Shown: positions 17,869-27,338, counted from the stretch's first letter. The stretch is 39,234 nt of DNA from Aliarcobacter sp. (GCA_028703945.1 JAQVLW010000014.1:4021-43254); one strand, 5' to 3'. Notes: generated by a model not told the origin, from the sequence alone. Made by a program: numbers and translations.

Positions 17869-19989
17869 ATGAGCAATTTAATAAATAACATAAAATTTGA
17901 AATTAACCAAGATATAGCAACTATAACTTTTGATTTAAAAGATGAAAAAATAAATAAATTATCTTTTGAAATTTTAAAAGAGTTTGATGAAAAACTAGAT
18001 TTAGTACAAAATGACCACACAATAAAAGCTCTTTTAATTGATAGTGCAAAAAAAGATATTTTTATTGCAGGTGCTGATATAAAAGAGATTGAGCAATTAA
18101 AAAATTCAGAAGAAGTTTACAATGCTTTAATGGAAGTTCATAAAATATTCAATAAACTTGAAAATCTTTCAATCCCAACAATTGCTTATATAAATGGTGC
18201 TTGTATGGGTGGTGGACTTGAACTTGCCCTTGCTTGTAAATATAGAGTTCTAAGTACAAATGAAAAAACAAAATTAGCATTTCCAGAAATAAAACTAGGA
18301 ATTTTTCCAGGCTTTGCAGGAACTATAAGAACTCCAAAATTAATTGGTCTTGTAAATGCTTTGGATTTAATATTAACTGGAAAAACTGTTGATGCAAAAA
18401 AAGCATATAAAATAAATCTTGCAGATGCAATTTTTGATGATGCTCAAAAAGAATTTATGTTACTTGATTTTATACAAAAAGCTATTAATAAAACACTTGG
18501 AAGTAGAAAAAGTTTTTATCTTTTAAATTATCCTCCATTTAATGAGATTATTTTTGCTAAAACTTTAAGAGATTTAGAAAACAAAATAAGCCCTGAGTTT
18601 AAAGCTCCATTTATTGCTCTTAATGTAATAAAAAATACATTGAATAAAGAATTAGATGTTGCTTTAAAAATAGAAGCGCAAGAATTTTCAAATCTTGCAG
18701 TTACTAAAGAATCAAAGAATTTAATAAAATTATTTTTCCTTTTTGAAAAATTAAATAAAAATTATGAAAGAACTTTAAACCCTATTTCAAATACTGCAAT
18801 ATTAGGAAATGGTGTTATGGGAAAAGGAATTATCTGGTTATTTTCAAAATATTTAAAAGATGTAAGAATTAAATTAAGAGATATTTCGCAAGCTCATGGA
18901 ATAATAAAAGATGTTTCAAAAATTTATGAATATTTAGTAAAATCAAGAAAAATGACTAAAAATCAAATGGATTTTAAATTAAATACCATTTCATATACAG
19001 ACAAATTTGATGGTTTTAAAAATATTCAACTTGTAATTGAAGCAATAATTGAAGATGAAAAAACAAAAAAACAAACATATAAACAACTAGAAGTTGTATT
19101 AAATGATACTGCAATTATTGCAACAAATACTTCTTCAATTTCTATTGAAAAATTAGGAATTGATTTAAAAAATAAAGAAAATTTCTTGGGAGTTCATTTT
19201 TTCAATCCAGTAAATTTAATGCCACTTGTTGAAGTAATCCCATCAAAATATACTTCAAAAGAAACAATAAATAAAGTTTTTGAACTTCTTATTTCTTGTG
19301 GAAAAACTCCAATTTTAGTAAAAGATTGTGCTGGTTTTATTGTAAATAGAATTTTACTTCCATATTTAAATGAAGCTGCTTTTATTTTAAGTGAAGGTTC
19401 AAAAATAGAGCATATCGACCACTTAATAAAAGAGTTTGGAATGCCAATGGGTCCATTTAAACTTGCAGATACAGTGGGAATTGATGTTGGATATAAGGTT
19501 GCAACAATTTTATATGAAGAGTATGGATATAGAATGCCCGTTGCTCCAATAATTGAAAAAATGTATGAAGCAAAATATTTGGGTAAAAAAAGTGAAACAG
19601 GTGGTTTTTATCAATATGATGGAAAAGATGATTATGTAAATGAACATGTTATTTCAATGCTACCAAATAATGGTAAGATTTTTGAAGATAATGAAATAGT
19701 TCAAAGATGTCTTTATATTATGATAAATGAAGCTTCAAGATGTCTTGAAGAAAATATCGTAACAGATGCTTCTATCATTGATTTTGCAATGATTACAGGA
19801 ACTGGTTTCCCAGCTTATAAAGGTGGATTATTAACTTATGCAAATGAAGTTGGTTTAAAGAATATCTTAGAATCATTAAGAAAATTCGAAAAAGACTATG
19901 GAAACAGATTTGCACCATCTAATTTATTGATTAAATTAGTTAAAGAAGATGAAGATTTTGAAACAGGAGAGTTTTTATGGAAGCGTTAA
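17869..19989 (+). CDS. FadB/FadJ-like enoyl-CoA hydratase / 3-hydroxyacyl-CoA dehydrogenase
   Basis: This 706-residue bifunctional beta-oxidation subunit partners the thiolase upstream. The N-terminal crotonase domain has GADIKEI, the oxyanion-hole segment NGACMGGGLELALACKYR and AFPEIKLGIFPGFAGT. The NAD-binding domain starts with AILGNGVMGKG, a GxGxxG fold. The dehydrogenase catalytic His lies in LGVHFFNPVNLMPLVE, and the C-terminal domain has VKDCAGFIVNRIL. I start at ATG 17869, preceded by GGAG, not at the upstream in-frame ATG 17827, which lies inside the thiolase gene. Confidence 0.94.
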   Translation: MSNLINNIKFEINQDIATITFDLKDEKINKLSFEILKEFDEKLDLVQNDHTIKALLIDSAKKDIFIAGADIKEIEQLKNSEEVYNALMEVHKIFNKLENLSIPTIAYINGACMGGGLELALACKYRVLSTNEKTKLAFPEIKLGIFPGFAGTIRTPKLIGLVNALDLILTGKTVDAKKAYKINLADAIFDDAQKEFMLLDFIQKAINKTLGSRKSFYLLNYPPFNEIIFAKTLRDLENKISPEFKAPFIALNVIKNTLNKELDVALKIEAQEFSNLAVTKESKNLIKLFFLFEKLNKNYERTLNPISNTAILGNGVMGKGIIWLFSKYLKDVRIKLRDISQAHGIIKDVSKIYEYLVKSRKMTKNQMDFKLNTISYTDKFDGFKNIQLVIEAIIEDEKTKKQTYKQLEVVLNDTAIIATNTSSISIEKLGIDLKNKENFLGVHFFNPVNLMPLVEVIPSKYTSKETINKVFELLISCGKTPILVKDCAGFIVNRILLPYLNEAAFILSEGSKIEHIDHLIKEFGMPMGPFKLADTVGIDVGYKVATILYEEYGYRMPVAPIIEKMYEAKYLGKKSETGGFYQYDGKDDYVNEHVISMLPNNGKIFEDNEIVQRCLYIMINEASRCLEENIVTDASIIDFAMITGTGFPAYKGGLLTYANEVGLKNILESLRKFEKDYGNRFAPSNLLIKLVKEDEDFETGEFLWKR

Positions 19990-22337
19990 TTTTATTATTT
20001 ATTGTATTAGTTTTTGGATTTTTTTCATTTCCACTTTACAGCTATTTTGCTTTAATTGCCGTTTACTCTTTTACATTTTTTGATGTAGGAATTACCTTTT
20101 GGTCAATATTTATAGTTCTTGGAGCTGTATTTTTAATTCCTTCATTAAGATTAAAACTAATCTCTAGCAAACTAGTAAGTTTTATAAATAAAAAAGGTTT
20201 ATTACCAAAAATCTCAGCAACAGAAGAAGCAGCTCTTCAAGCTGGAACAAATTGGGTTGAAGCAGACTTTTTTAAAGCTCAAGTTAATTTCAAAGAGATA
20301 AATGCTCAAAAAGTTACCTTATTAACAAAAGAAGAACAAGATTTTTTAGACAATGAAGTAAATAAACTTTGTGAGATGACTACTGATTGGGAGATTTTCC
20401 AAAATAGAGATTTAAGCCCACAAGTTTGGCAATTTATCAAAGATAAAAAATTTTTTGGAATGATTATTCCAAAAGAGTATGGAGGTCTTGGATTTAGTGC
20501 GACTGCCCACTCAAGAGTTATTGAAAAACTTGTTTCAAGGTCTCAAGTTTTAGCAATTACAATCATGGTTCCAAATTCTCTTGGACCTGCTGAACTTATA
20601 ATAAAACATGGAACACAAAATCAAAAAGATAAATATTTAAGTGATTTAGCACACGGTATTCAAGTTCCTTGTTTTGGATTAACTGAACCAAATGCGGGAA
20701 GTGATGCAACATCAATTACATCAAATGGTGTGATTTTCAAAGATGAAAATGGTGAATTAAAAATCAAATTAAACTTTGAAAAAAGATATATTACTTTAGG
20801 AAATATTGCCACTTTAATTGGACTAGCTTTTGTTTTAAAAGACCCTGAACATTTATTAGGAGACGTTGAAGATTTAGGAATTACTTTTGCTGTAATTGAT
20901 TCAAAAACTAAAGGTTTAGATAATTCAAGACGACATGATCCACTTGGAATTCCTTTTGTAAATTCTCCACTTTATGGGAAAGATGTAGTTATTGATATGC
21001 AAAATATCATAGGTGAAACAGAAGGAATTGGAAAAGGTTGGCAAATGCTTGTTGAATCTTTATCAATAGGAAGAGGGATTTCACTACCAAGTGTTAGTTT
21101 AGGGGGAAGTAAATTAGCTTTAAATGTTACAGCTTCATATTGCCAACTTAGAGAACAATTTGGATTAAGTATCAACTATTTTGAAGGTGTTGAAGAAAAA
21201 ATTGCAAAAATCGCAGCATTTTCATATATGTTAAATAGCGCAAGAAATTACACATTAGATGCAATTGATGATGGAGTAAAACCAGGAGTTATAAACTCTA
21301 TTATGAAATATCATGCAACTGAAAAATTCAGAACGGTTATAAATGATGCAATGGATGTTTTAGGAGGAAGTGCAATTATTCGAGGTGAAAACAATCTTTT
21401 AGCTCATGCTTACTTTGCTATTCCAATTTCTATTACAGTTGAGGGAGCAAACATTTTAACAAGAAATTTAATGCAATTTGGACAAGGATTAATCAAATCT
21501 CATCCATATATTTATACAGAAATAACTACTTTAAAAAACAATAATATAAAAGGTTTTGATAAAGCTTTTTTTGCTCATATTGCTTTAGTTTTTAATGCAT
21601 TTTGTAAATCTTTAGTTTATTATTTTACAAGAGCAAGATTGAGTTTCCAAAAAGGTGAGTTTAAAAGATATAAAGAAAAATTAACTTGGGTAAGTTGTGA
21701 ATTTACCCTTCTAACAAATCTAGCTTTAGTTATTTTAGGACCAAGTCTTAAAAAAAGAGAAAATATAAGTGCTAGATTTGGGGATATTTTATCAAATTGT
21801 TATTTAATAACTGCGACTTTAAGAGAATTTGAAAATAATCCAAATGAACAAGATAAAGATTTAGTTGATTATATTTGTAATTATTGTTTTAATGAAATTC
21901 AAATAGCAAGAGAAGAAATCATTTCAAACATTGGATTTATAGGATTTTTACTTCCGCTTGTAAAAATAAATCCTTTTTCAATAAAAGCAAAAGATAAATT
22001 AAATGCAAAAATAGTAAAAAATCTAAATGATCAAAATTACTTAAAAAGCTTAACTTCAAGCCTATTTATATCTTCAAATGAAAAAGATAGGTTAAATGTA
22101 ATTCAAGAAGCTGTAAAACAAAATAAAGAATGTGAAATAAGTTTCAAAAAACTAAAAGACGCAATTAAAAATGAAACTATCAAAAAAGATAATTTTGAAA
22201 ATATGACAAATGAGCTTTTAGAAAAAAATATCTTATCAAATGAAGAAATAGAAAAAATGAAAAAAGCTCATGCTTTAAAACAAGAAGTAATAAGTGTTGA
22301 TTCTTTTGAAGCAAATGAGTATAAAGAAAAGAGATGA
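19977..22337 (+). CDS. FadE-like membrane-associated acyl-CoA dehydrogenase
   Basis: This 786-residue protein is close to the length of E. coli FadE (about 814). It performs the first oxidation of acyl-CoA and passes electrons to an ETF. Two or three hydrophobic segments at residues 3-60 anchor it to the membrane. The acyl-CoA dehydrogenase core follows, with PKEYGGLGFSATAHS and the flavin loop CFGLTEPNAGSDATS. LGGSAIIRGENNLLA and SITVEGANILTRNLM fit the FadE C-terminal FAD and catalytic region. A C-terminal helical extension (after about 560) is FadE-specific. It overlaps the fadB-like gene by 13 bases. Confidence 0.93.
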   Translation: MEALILLFIVLVFGFFSFPLYSYFALIAVYSFTFFDVGITFWSIFIVLGAVFLIPSLRLKLISSKLVSFINKKGLLPKISATEEAALQAGTNWVEADFFKAQVNFKEINAQKVTLLTKEEQDFLDNEVNKLCEMTTDWEIFQNRDLSPQVWQFIKDKKFFGMIIPKEYGGLGFSATAHSRVIEKLVSRSQVLAITIMVPNSLGPAELIIKHGTQNQKDKYLSDLAHGIQVPCFGLTEPNAGSDATSITSNGVIFKDENGELKIKLNFEKRYITLGNIATLIGLAFVLKDPEHLLGDVEDLGITFAVIDSKTKGLDNSRRHDPLGIPFVNSPLYGKDVVIDMQNIIGETEGIGKGWQMLVESLSIGRGISLPSVSLGGSKLALNVTASYCQLREQFGLSINYFEGVEEKIAKIAAFSYMLNSARNYTLDAIDDGVKPGVINSIMKYHATEKFRTVINDAMDVLGGSAIIRGENNLLAHAYFAIPISITVEGANILTRNLMQFGQGLIKSHPYIYTEITTLKNNNIKGFDKAFFAHIALVFNAFCKSLVYYFTRARLSFQKGEFKRYKEKLTWVSCEFTLLTNLALVILGPSLKKRENISARFGDILSNCYLITATLREFENNPNEQDKDLVDYICNYCFNEIQIAREEIISNIGFIGFLLPLVKINPFSIKAKDKLNAKIVKNLNDQNYLKSLTSSLFISSNEKDRLNVIQEAVKQNKECEISFKKLKDAIKNETIKKDNFENMTNELLEKNILSNEEIEKMKKAHALKQEVISVDSFEANEYKEKR

Positions 22338-24469
22338 TAAAAAAAAACGATTTACTAATAAATATAAATGGTTATGTTTTAAGCCTTTTAGAAAAGATTT
22401 TAAATGCAAATATTGAAATTGTAGGCATTGAAAATCTTCCTAAAAATAATCCTAAATTATTTGTTGCAAATCATTTTACAAGAGCTGAAGCTATGTTAGT
22501 TCCTTATACTTTATACAATATAACTAATAAAAAAGTTGGGGTTATAGCTGATGATTCTTTATTTAAAAGTTTTGTAGGAACTTTTTTGGAAAATCTAGGA
22601 GCCATGAAAAAAAACTCTTTAAATAGAAATGAACATATTATTGGTGACTTAATAACTTCTTGTAAAGACTGGATGATTTTTCCTGAGGGAATTATGGTAA
22701 AAGAGAAAGATATTTCAAAAATTGATAACAATAATTATTGTGTAAAAATAAATGGTGCTTGTCAAAGGGTTTATACAGGAAGTGCCGTTTTTGCTTTGAC
22801 TTCTCAATATTTTAGACAAAAATACTTTGATAAAACTCTAGAAAATTATGATGAATTTAGTAAAAAATATTTTATTGATGATTGTAAAGATATAAATCAA
22901 AATGAAACAATGATAATCCCTATAAATATAAGTTATTCAAATCTTAGAACTGGTAAAAACTTTTTAGTTGATATGGTTTCAAAACTATTTGAACCAATGG
23001 AAGAAAATTTCAAAGAAGAATTAGAAATAGAAAGTAACATAATTTTAAATTCAAAAATAACAATTAGAATTTTAGAACCTATTTCTACAAAAAGAATTTT
23101 AGAAAAATTATATAAAAAAAATTTAAATCAAGATAAAATAATAGATACTTTAAGATATGAAATAACTCATAATTTTATGAATAAAATATATGAATCTTTA
23201 AACATAAATTTTGATCACATTTTTATTTTAGTCCTATTTTTATATCCAAAAAAAGAAATAAAGATAGAACATTTAAAAAGATTAATTTATATAACTTTTT
23301 TTGAAATAAAACAAATGAAACTTTTTTATGATAAAGATATAAATGAGGATTTGATTAATTTAATTTCCTATGAAAAATTTAAAGCTTTTAATAGTGTTTT
23401 AGAAGTTGCATTAAATGATAAAATTTTAGAAATAAATGAAATTGATTGTTATAGATATTTAATAAATAAAGAGCTTTTACTAAATAGCTACACACATAAT
23501 ACTATACGATTAAAAAATATTTTAAGAGTAATTTTAAATGAAATTTTAATCCAAGATGATGTCGTAAATCTTGTAAAAAGTTTTGTTTTATATAATGAAG
23601 AAGAAATAAATAGTAAACTCGTAGATATTCTAAAAGTTGAAGAAAATCAAGAATTTGAAGATTCATATGAAAGATTTAAAAATCGTAAATGCATAAAACC
23701 AATAGAAATTGGAAAACATAAATACTTTGATGATCCCAATTCAAATAGTTGTGTAATTGCAATTCACGGATTTTCTTCAACACCAAAAGAGATGGAAAAA
23801 CTAGCCTTGTTTTTAAATCAAAATGGTTTTAATGTTCAAACACCTAGACTAGCAGGTCATGGAACAGTTCCTGAAGATTTAAAAGAAAAAGTTTGGCAAG
23901 ATTGGTATAAATCTATTTCAAGATCAATAATAATAGCAGCACTGCAATATAAAAAGGTTTATATTATTGGCTTCTCAACTGGCGGATTATTAGCTTTATT
24001 AAGTACAAAAAAAGATTATCAAGAGTTTGTTAGTGTTGTTTGTATAAATGCAGCTCTTCACTTAAATGATTTAAGAATAAAAACTCTACTTCCAGCAATA
24101 TCATTTTGGAATGATATTGTAAAAGCTTTCAATAGTGAAAAATATACAAAAGAGTATGTAGATAATTTTCCTGAAAATATAGAAGTAAATTATAATAAAC
24201 ACTATATAACTTCAATTGAACAACTAAGTTTATTAATGGTAAAAACAAGAAAAATTCTTCCAAAAATTAAAAAACCCATTTTAATTATTCAAGGGAAAGA
24301 TGATCCTGTTGTAAATTCAAGTTCTGCTCATGAAATATTTGAAAATATAGAATCAAGATATAAAAGTCTTAAAATTATAGAAGCAAAAAGTCACGTAATT
24401 GTTAATAATAAAAACACTGAAGAACTATTTCAAACGATTTTAGAGTTTATAAATAAAGGGGAAAAATAA
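22334..24469 (+). CDS. PlsC-like acyltransferase fused to an alpha/beta hydrolase
   Basis: This 711-residue protein has two enzyme parts. Residues about 25-270 form a glycerolipid acyltransferase domain with NHFTRAE (His47, Glu52: H-x4-E instead of the usual H-x4-D) and FPEGIMVKEKD for the glycerol-phosphate site. Residues about 270-460 are helical and unrecognised. The C-terminus is a serine hydrolase with IAIHGFSSTPKEME, the nucleophile elbow GFSTGG (Ser548), QGKDDPVV for the acid and AKSHVIV for the His, all in monoglyceride-lipase/esterase style. It overlaps the fadE-like gene by four bases. It could release and re-esterify acyl chains; the substrates are unknown. Confidence 0.85.
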   Translation: MIKKNDLLININGYVLSLLEKILNANIEIVGIENLPKNNPKLFVANHFTRAEAMLVPYTLYNITNKKVGVIADDSLFKSFVGTFLENLGAMKKNSLNRNEHIIGDLITSCKDWMIFPEGIMVKEKDISKIDNNNYCVKINGACQRVYTGSAVFALTSQYFRQKYFDKTLENYDEFSKKYFIDDCKDINQNETMIIPINISYSNLRTGKNFLVDMVSKLFEPMEENFKEELEIESNIILNSKITIRILEPISTKRILEKLYKKNLNQDKIIDTLRYEITHNFMNKIYESLNINFDHIFILVLFLYPKKEIKIEHLKRLIYITFFEIKQMKLFYDKDINEDLINLISYEKFKAFNSVLEVALNDKILEINEIDCYRYLINKELLLNSYTHNTIRLKNILRVILNEILIQDDVVNLVKSFVLYNEEEINSKLVDILKVEENQEFEDSYERFKNRKCIKPIEIGKHKYFDDPNSNSCVIAIHGFSSTPKEMEKLALFLNQNGFNVQTPRLAGHGTVPEDLKEKVWQDWYKSISRSIIIAALQYKKVYIIGFSTGGLLALLSTKKDYQEFVSVVCINAALHLNDLRIKTLLPAISFWNDIVKAFNSEKYTKEYVDNFPENIEVNYNKHYITSIEQLSLLMVKTRKILPKIKKPILIIQGKDDPVVNSSSAHEIFENIESRYKSLKIIEAKSHVIVNNKNTEELFQTILEFINKGEK

Positions 24470-24471
24470 AA

Positions 24472-25224
24472 ATGCACAAAACTATATTTTTAGCAATTGC
24501 TACATTGATTATAATAGCTGGTTGTACTTATAAAACACCATATACAAATAGATCACAAATGATATTTATGTCACAAAAAGAAGAAATGGCATTAGGTGAG
24601 AAGTCATATAAAGAATCTTTATCTCAATCAAAGATTATAACAGGTACTAAAGATGCAACAAGAATAAAAAATATTGGTGCTAGAATAGCCAAAGTTGCAA
24701 ATAGAAATGATTTCCAATGGGAATTTAATCTTGTTGAAGATGAAGCCATAAATGCATTTTGTTTACCTGGTGGAAAAGTTGTAGTTTATACAGGTATTTT
24801 ACAAATGGCAAAAAATGATGACCAACTTGCAACTGTAATTTCTCATGAGATCGCCCATGCATTAGCTCGTCATGGTGCAGAAAGAATGAGTTCATCAATG
24901 GTTCAACAAGGACTCCAAGTTGTTGGAAATATTGCATTAGGAGTGACAGCTCCTCAATATCAAAATTTATTTAATCAAACTTATGGAGTTGGAACGCAAC
25001 TAGGAGTTATGCTTCCTTATGGAAGAATGCAAGAGAGTGAAGCCGATGAAATTGGGATTTATTTAATGTCTCAAGCTGGATACAATGTGAATGAAGCTCT
25101 TAAATTTTGGGAAAACATGAGTGAAGGTAAAAAAGAAGGAAGTGATTTCTTCTCAACTCACCCTAGTTCTACAAATAGAATAAGCGATATTCAAAAGGTA
25201 ATTGCAAAATTACCGAAATCATAA
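24472..25224 (+). CDS. M48-family metallopeptidase lipoprotein
   Basis: This 250-residue secreted zinc peptidase has a type II signal (LIIIAGC, Cys18). Its catalytic motif is SHEIAHALARHGAER (His125, Glu126, His129), and the third zinc ligand is the Glu of MQESEADEIG. Placement in the membrane and size fit the LoiP/YcaL/BepA-like group that clears damaged outer-membrane proteins. It is the last gene of the fatty-acid operon, two bases after the previous stop, so it is cotranscribed although its role in lipid use is unclear. Confidence 0.9.
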   Translation: MHKTIFLAIATLIIIAGCTYKTPYTNRSQMIFMSQKEEMALGEKSYKESLSQSKIITGTKDATRIKNIGARIAKVANRNDFQWEFNLVEDEAINAFCLPGGKVVVYTGILQMAKNDDQLATVISHEIAHALARHGAERMSSSMVQQGLQVVGNIALGVTAPQYQNLFNQTYGVGTQLGVMLPYGRMQESEADEIGIYLMSQAGYNVNEALKFWENMSEGKKEGSDFFSTHPSSTNRISDIQKVIAKLPKS

Positions 25225-25241
25225 AAAATAGATAGAAAAAT

Positions 25242-25267
25242 AAAATATAGGAAAATTCCTATATTTT
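25242..25267. terminator. Bidirectional terminator between convergent genes
   Basis: AAAATATAGG (25242-25251) pairs with CCTATATTTT (25258-25267) around AAAATT. On the minus strand it is followed by a T-rich run (TTTTATTTTTC). It sits between the M48 gene and yebC, which converge. Confidence 0.65.
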
Positions 25268-25277
25268 AAAAAAAGTG

Positions 25278-25988
25278 TTAAGCGATATTTGTATAAACAG
25301 CTTGAACATCATCATCATCTTCAAGTTTTTCTATTAATTTTCCAATATCTTCTTGTTGAGCTTCTGTGAATTCTTGAGGATTATTTGCAATTCTTTTTAA
25401 TTCAGCTTTTGTAAGTTCAATTCCTAACTCTTCAAATTTTTGATTCATATTTCCAAAATCTGTATAATTTGCATAAGCTAAAACTAAACCATCTTCCTCA
25501 TCAATCTCTTCAAGACCAGCATCAATAAGTTCTAATTCTAACTCTTCAAGTTCCATATTTGCAGGTTTTGTAAATTCAAAAATTGCTTTTCTATCAAAGA
25601 AAAACTCTAAAGAACCTGTAGGTACCACTTGTCCTTGCGTTTTATTAAAGTACATTTTTACATTTGCAACAGTTCTTGTATTATTATCTGTTGCTGTTTC
25701 AACAAAAATTAAAACTCCATGAGGACCTTTTCCTTCAAAGTTTACTTCAGCAAAATTTGCAGAATCTTTTCCACTTGCTCTTTTAATTGCGGCATCAATA
25801 TTTGTTTTTGGCATATTTTCAGCTTTAGCATTTAGAATAGCAGTTCTTAATGCTGAATTCATTTCAGGATCTGGAACTCCTGCTTTTGCTGCCATTTCAA
25901 TTGCTTTTGCTAATTTTGGGAAAATTCTTGACATATTTCCCCATCTTTTCATCTTAGCAGCTTTTCTATACTCGAAGGCTCTACCCAT
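25278..25988 (-). CDS. YebC/PmpR family DNA-binding regulator
   Basis: This 236-residue protein belongs to the YebC/TACO1 family. It starts with the signature MGRAFEYRKAAKMKRWGNMS and continues with NAKAENMPKTNIDAAIKRA. The middle has EGKGPHGVLIFVETATDN, and the end is acidic (LEDDDDVQAVYTNI), all family hallmarks. Members act as cytoplasmic transcription factors or as translation factors that relieve ribosome stalling on proline runs. GGAG lies just before the ATG. It is monocistronic and faces the fatty-acid operon. Confidence 0.95.
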   Translation of the reverse strand: MGRAFEYRKAAKMKRWGNMSRIFPKLAKAIEMAAKAGVPDPEMNSALRTAILNAKAENMPKTNIDAAIKRASGKDSANFAEVNFEGKGPHGVLIFVETATDNNTRTVANVKMYFNKTQGQVVPTGSLEFFFDRKAIFEFTKPANMELEELELELIDAGLEEIDEEDGLVLAYANYTDFGNMNQKFEELGIELTKAELKRIANNPQEFTEAQQEDIGKLIEKLEDDDDVQAVYTNIA

Positions 25989-26059
25989 AATAACTCCATT
26001 TTGTTTTTCAAAATTTTTGCCATTATATCAGGTTTGTAATAAATACTTTATAAGTAAAG

Positions 26060-26078
26060 GGCTCCTCTAAAAATCAAG
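26060..26078 (+). repeat. Imperfect direct repeat, copy 1 (possible IS end)
   Basis: GGCTCCTCTAAAAATCAAG here matches GGCTCTGTAAAAATCAAG at 27042-27059 except for a few bases. Copy 1 lies 44 bases before the truncated transposase start at 26122, as an IS end would. Confidence 0.45.
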
Positions 26079-26121
26079 CAAAGAAAGCAAAATAATAAAC
26101 TATAATAAAAGTGAGTATTGT

Positions 26122-26292
26122 ATGGCTGGATTATTTGACTATGAGTATCAATTAGATGAAATTAAAAAGCATCAACCACCATTAGAAAAATTGAATGTAA
26201 TTAGGCTTTATATGTTGATGCATCATTTTTCAGTTACACAACAAAAAGAAAATAGTAAGCACTCTAAGACCAGAATATTACGGAACTTTTAA
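26122..26292 (+). pseudogene. Truncated IS5/IS1182-type transposase N-terminus
   Basis: A 56-codon ORF begins MAGLFDYEYQLDEIKKHQPP, which matches the typical start of IS5/IS1182-type transposases as I know them. After about residue 24 the sequence no longer follows that family and soon ends, so most of the transposase is lost. It is a relic of an insertion next to yebC. Confidence 0.6.
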
Positions 26293-26330
26293 TGTAAAAA
26301 GATAGTGAGTAAACCCCAAAATAGAAGGTT

Positions 26331-26520
26331 TATTTACTAATAGAGATATTACATATATATCAAATAGAAACCCAAAACTTGGATTGCTGTGGCACATGGA
26401 CTGCGGAAGTCAGTATTCATCTTCTTCAAATTTAAAGAGTTTTCAACGATTATGTATTAAAAATCAGCTAATTAATGTAAAATTCTGTTTTCGAAAAAAA
26501 AATGTAAAATTTACAAAGGA
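26331..26520 (+). pseudogene. IS3-family transposase (orfB) fragment
   Basis: The plus strand encodes GLFTNRDITYISNRNPKLGLLWHMDCGSQYSSS and onward to about 26510. LLWHMDCGSQYSSS resembles the integrase block H(S/T)DRGSQY(A/T)S of IS3-family OrfB; the catalytic Asp is kept but the conserved Arg is Cys. No start, upstream half or downstream catalytic Glu region is present. The fragment runs in frame into the lipoprotein gene at 26531. Confidence 0.6.
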
Positions 26521-26530
26521 AAAAATCAAA

Positions 26531-27016
26531 ATGAAAAAAATATTAACTATCTCTTTATTATCAGCTACATTGTTATTAACTGGTTGTACAAATTCTGGAT
26601 TAGGTGTTAATCCATCTTCTAGTGCGACAATAAAACAAGTTTTTGAAGTTGGGACTATTCAATCTTCACAAAAAGTATTAATTGATGAAGGTTCAATGAA
26701 CACTACTTTAACAGGTGCTGGAATTGGAGCTGTGGGTGGTGCATTAATTGGAAGTGCAAAAGGTGGAAAAAATGCTGCTGTTGGTGGATTAATAGGAGCT
26801 GGAGTTGGAGCATTAGCAGGATTTGCAGGTGGAAAAATGGCTAATAACAACGAAGTAGAAGCTTATGAAGTAACTATTAAATCAGAAAATGGAAGACTTT
26901 ATAAAACATATATAAAAAATGATTTACCTGCTGGAACAAGAGTAGAATTCTTAGTAAGAGAAGATGGTACAGTAACAAATATTGATGTGAAAAAACCTGG
27001 TAAAAGTATAAATTAA
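26531..27016 (+). CDS. SlyB-like glycine-zipper outer-membrane lipoprotein
   Basis: This 161-residue lipoprotein has the signal MKKILTISLLSATLLLTGC (Cys19). A glycine-zipper region follows at about 58-102 (GAGIGAVGGALIGSAKGG, then AAVGGLIGAGVGALAGFAGG), and then a small beta domain (YEVTIKSENGRLYKTYI, PAGTRVEFLVREDG). This is the SlyB/Pcp pattern of envelope-stability lipoproteins. The ATG 26531 has AAAGGA about ten bases upstream. The frame is open back to 26384, but that part is transposase remnant and would put the signal peptide inside the protein. Its promoter may lie within or beside the IS debris. Confidence 0.88.
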   Translation: MKKILTISLLSATLLLTGCTNSGLGVNPSSSATIKQVFEVGTIQSSQKVLIDEGSMNTTLTGAGIGAVGGALIGSAKGGKNAAVGGLIGAGVGALAGFAGGKMANNNEVEAYEVTIKSENGRLYKTYIKNDLPAGTRVEFLVREDGTVTNIDVKKPGKSIN

Positions 27017-27041
27017 ATTTACAAGAGTCTGTTTTTTAATA

Positions 27042-27059
27042 GGCTCTGTAAAAATCAAG
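27042..27059 (+). repeat. Imperfect direct repeat, copy 2 (possible IS end)
   Basis: GGCTCTGTAAAAATCAAG repeats the sequence at 26060-26078 in the same orientation. The two copies flank the IS debris and the SlyB-like gene. Confidence 0.45.
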
Positions 27060-27300
27060 TTAGTTTCTAATTGTATAATTAAAATAATCTATACCACTAA
27101 AATTTATATACTCTTCAATTGTTCTTGAATTACCCTCAATCCATAAATACTACTATTTAATTTACCAATAATTAATTTTTGAATTCTATCTTTTGCCTTT
27201 TTTATAAATAACTTGACCATCTTCACTAAGGGTGAAATAATAAGGATAGATAGAAATAATTGGTCTTTCAGATTTTTTCAATAAAATTTCATATTGATTA
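27060..27300 (-). pseudogene. Decayed ORF of unknown family
   Basis: The 354-base gap 27017-27370 has no intact gene. On its minus strand one frame reads QYEILLKKSERPIISIYPYY then FTLSEDGQVIYKKGKR and a stop; another reads DRIQKLIIGKLNSSIYGLRV; the last frame gives WIEGNSRTIEEYINFSGIDY then FNYTIRN and a stop at 27060. Protein-like text passing between frames suggests one gene broken by frameshifts. I do not recognise the family. Confidence 0.5.
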
Positions 27301-27338
27301 ATAATTAGCACTTAATCATTGTTTCTATATATTTAGAA

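Noticed and set aside
26384..26530. N-terminal extension of the SlyB-like protein
   Set aside because: The extension encodes IS3 integrase remnant and would bury the lipoprotein signal peptide.
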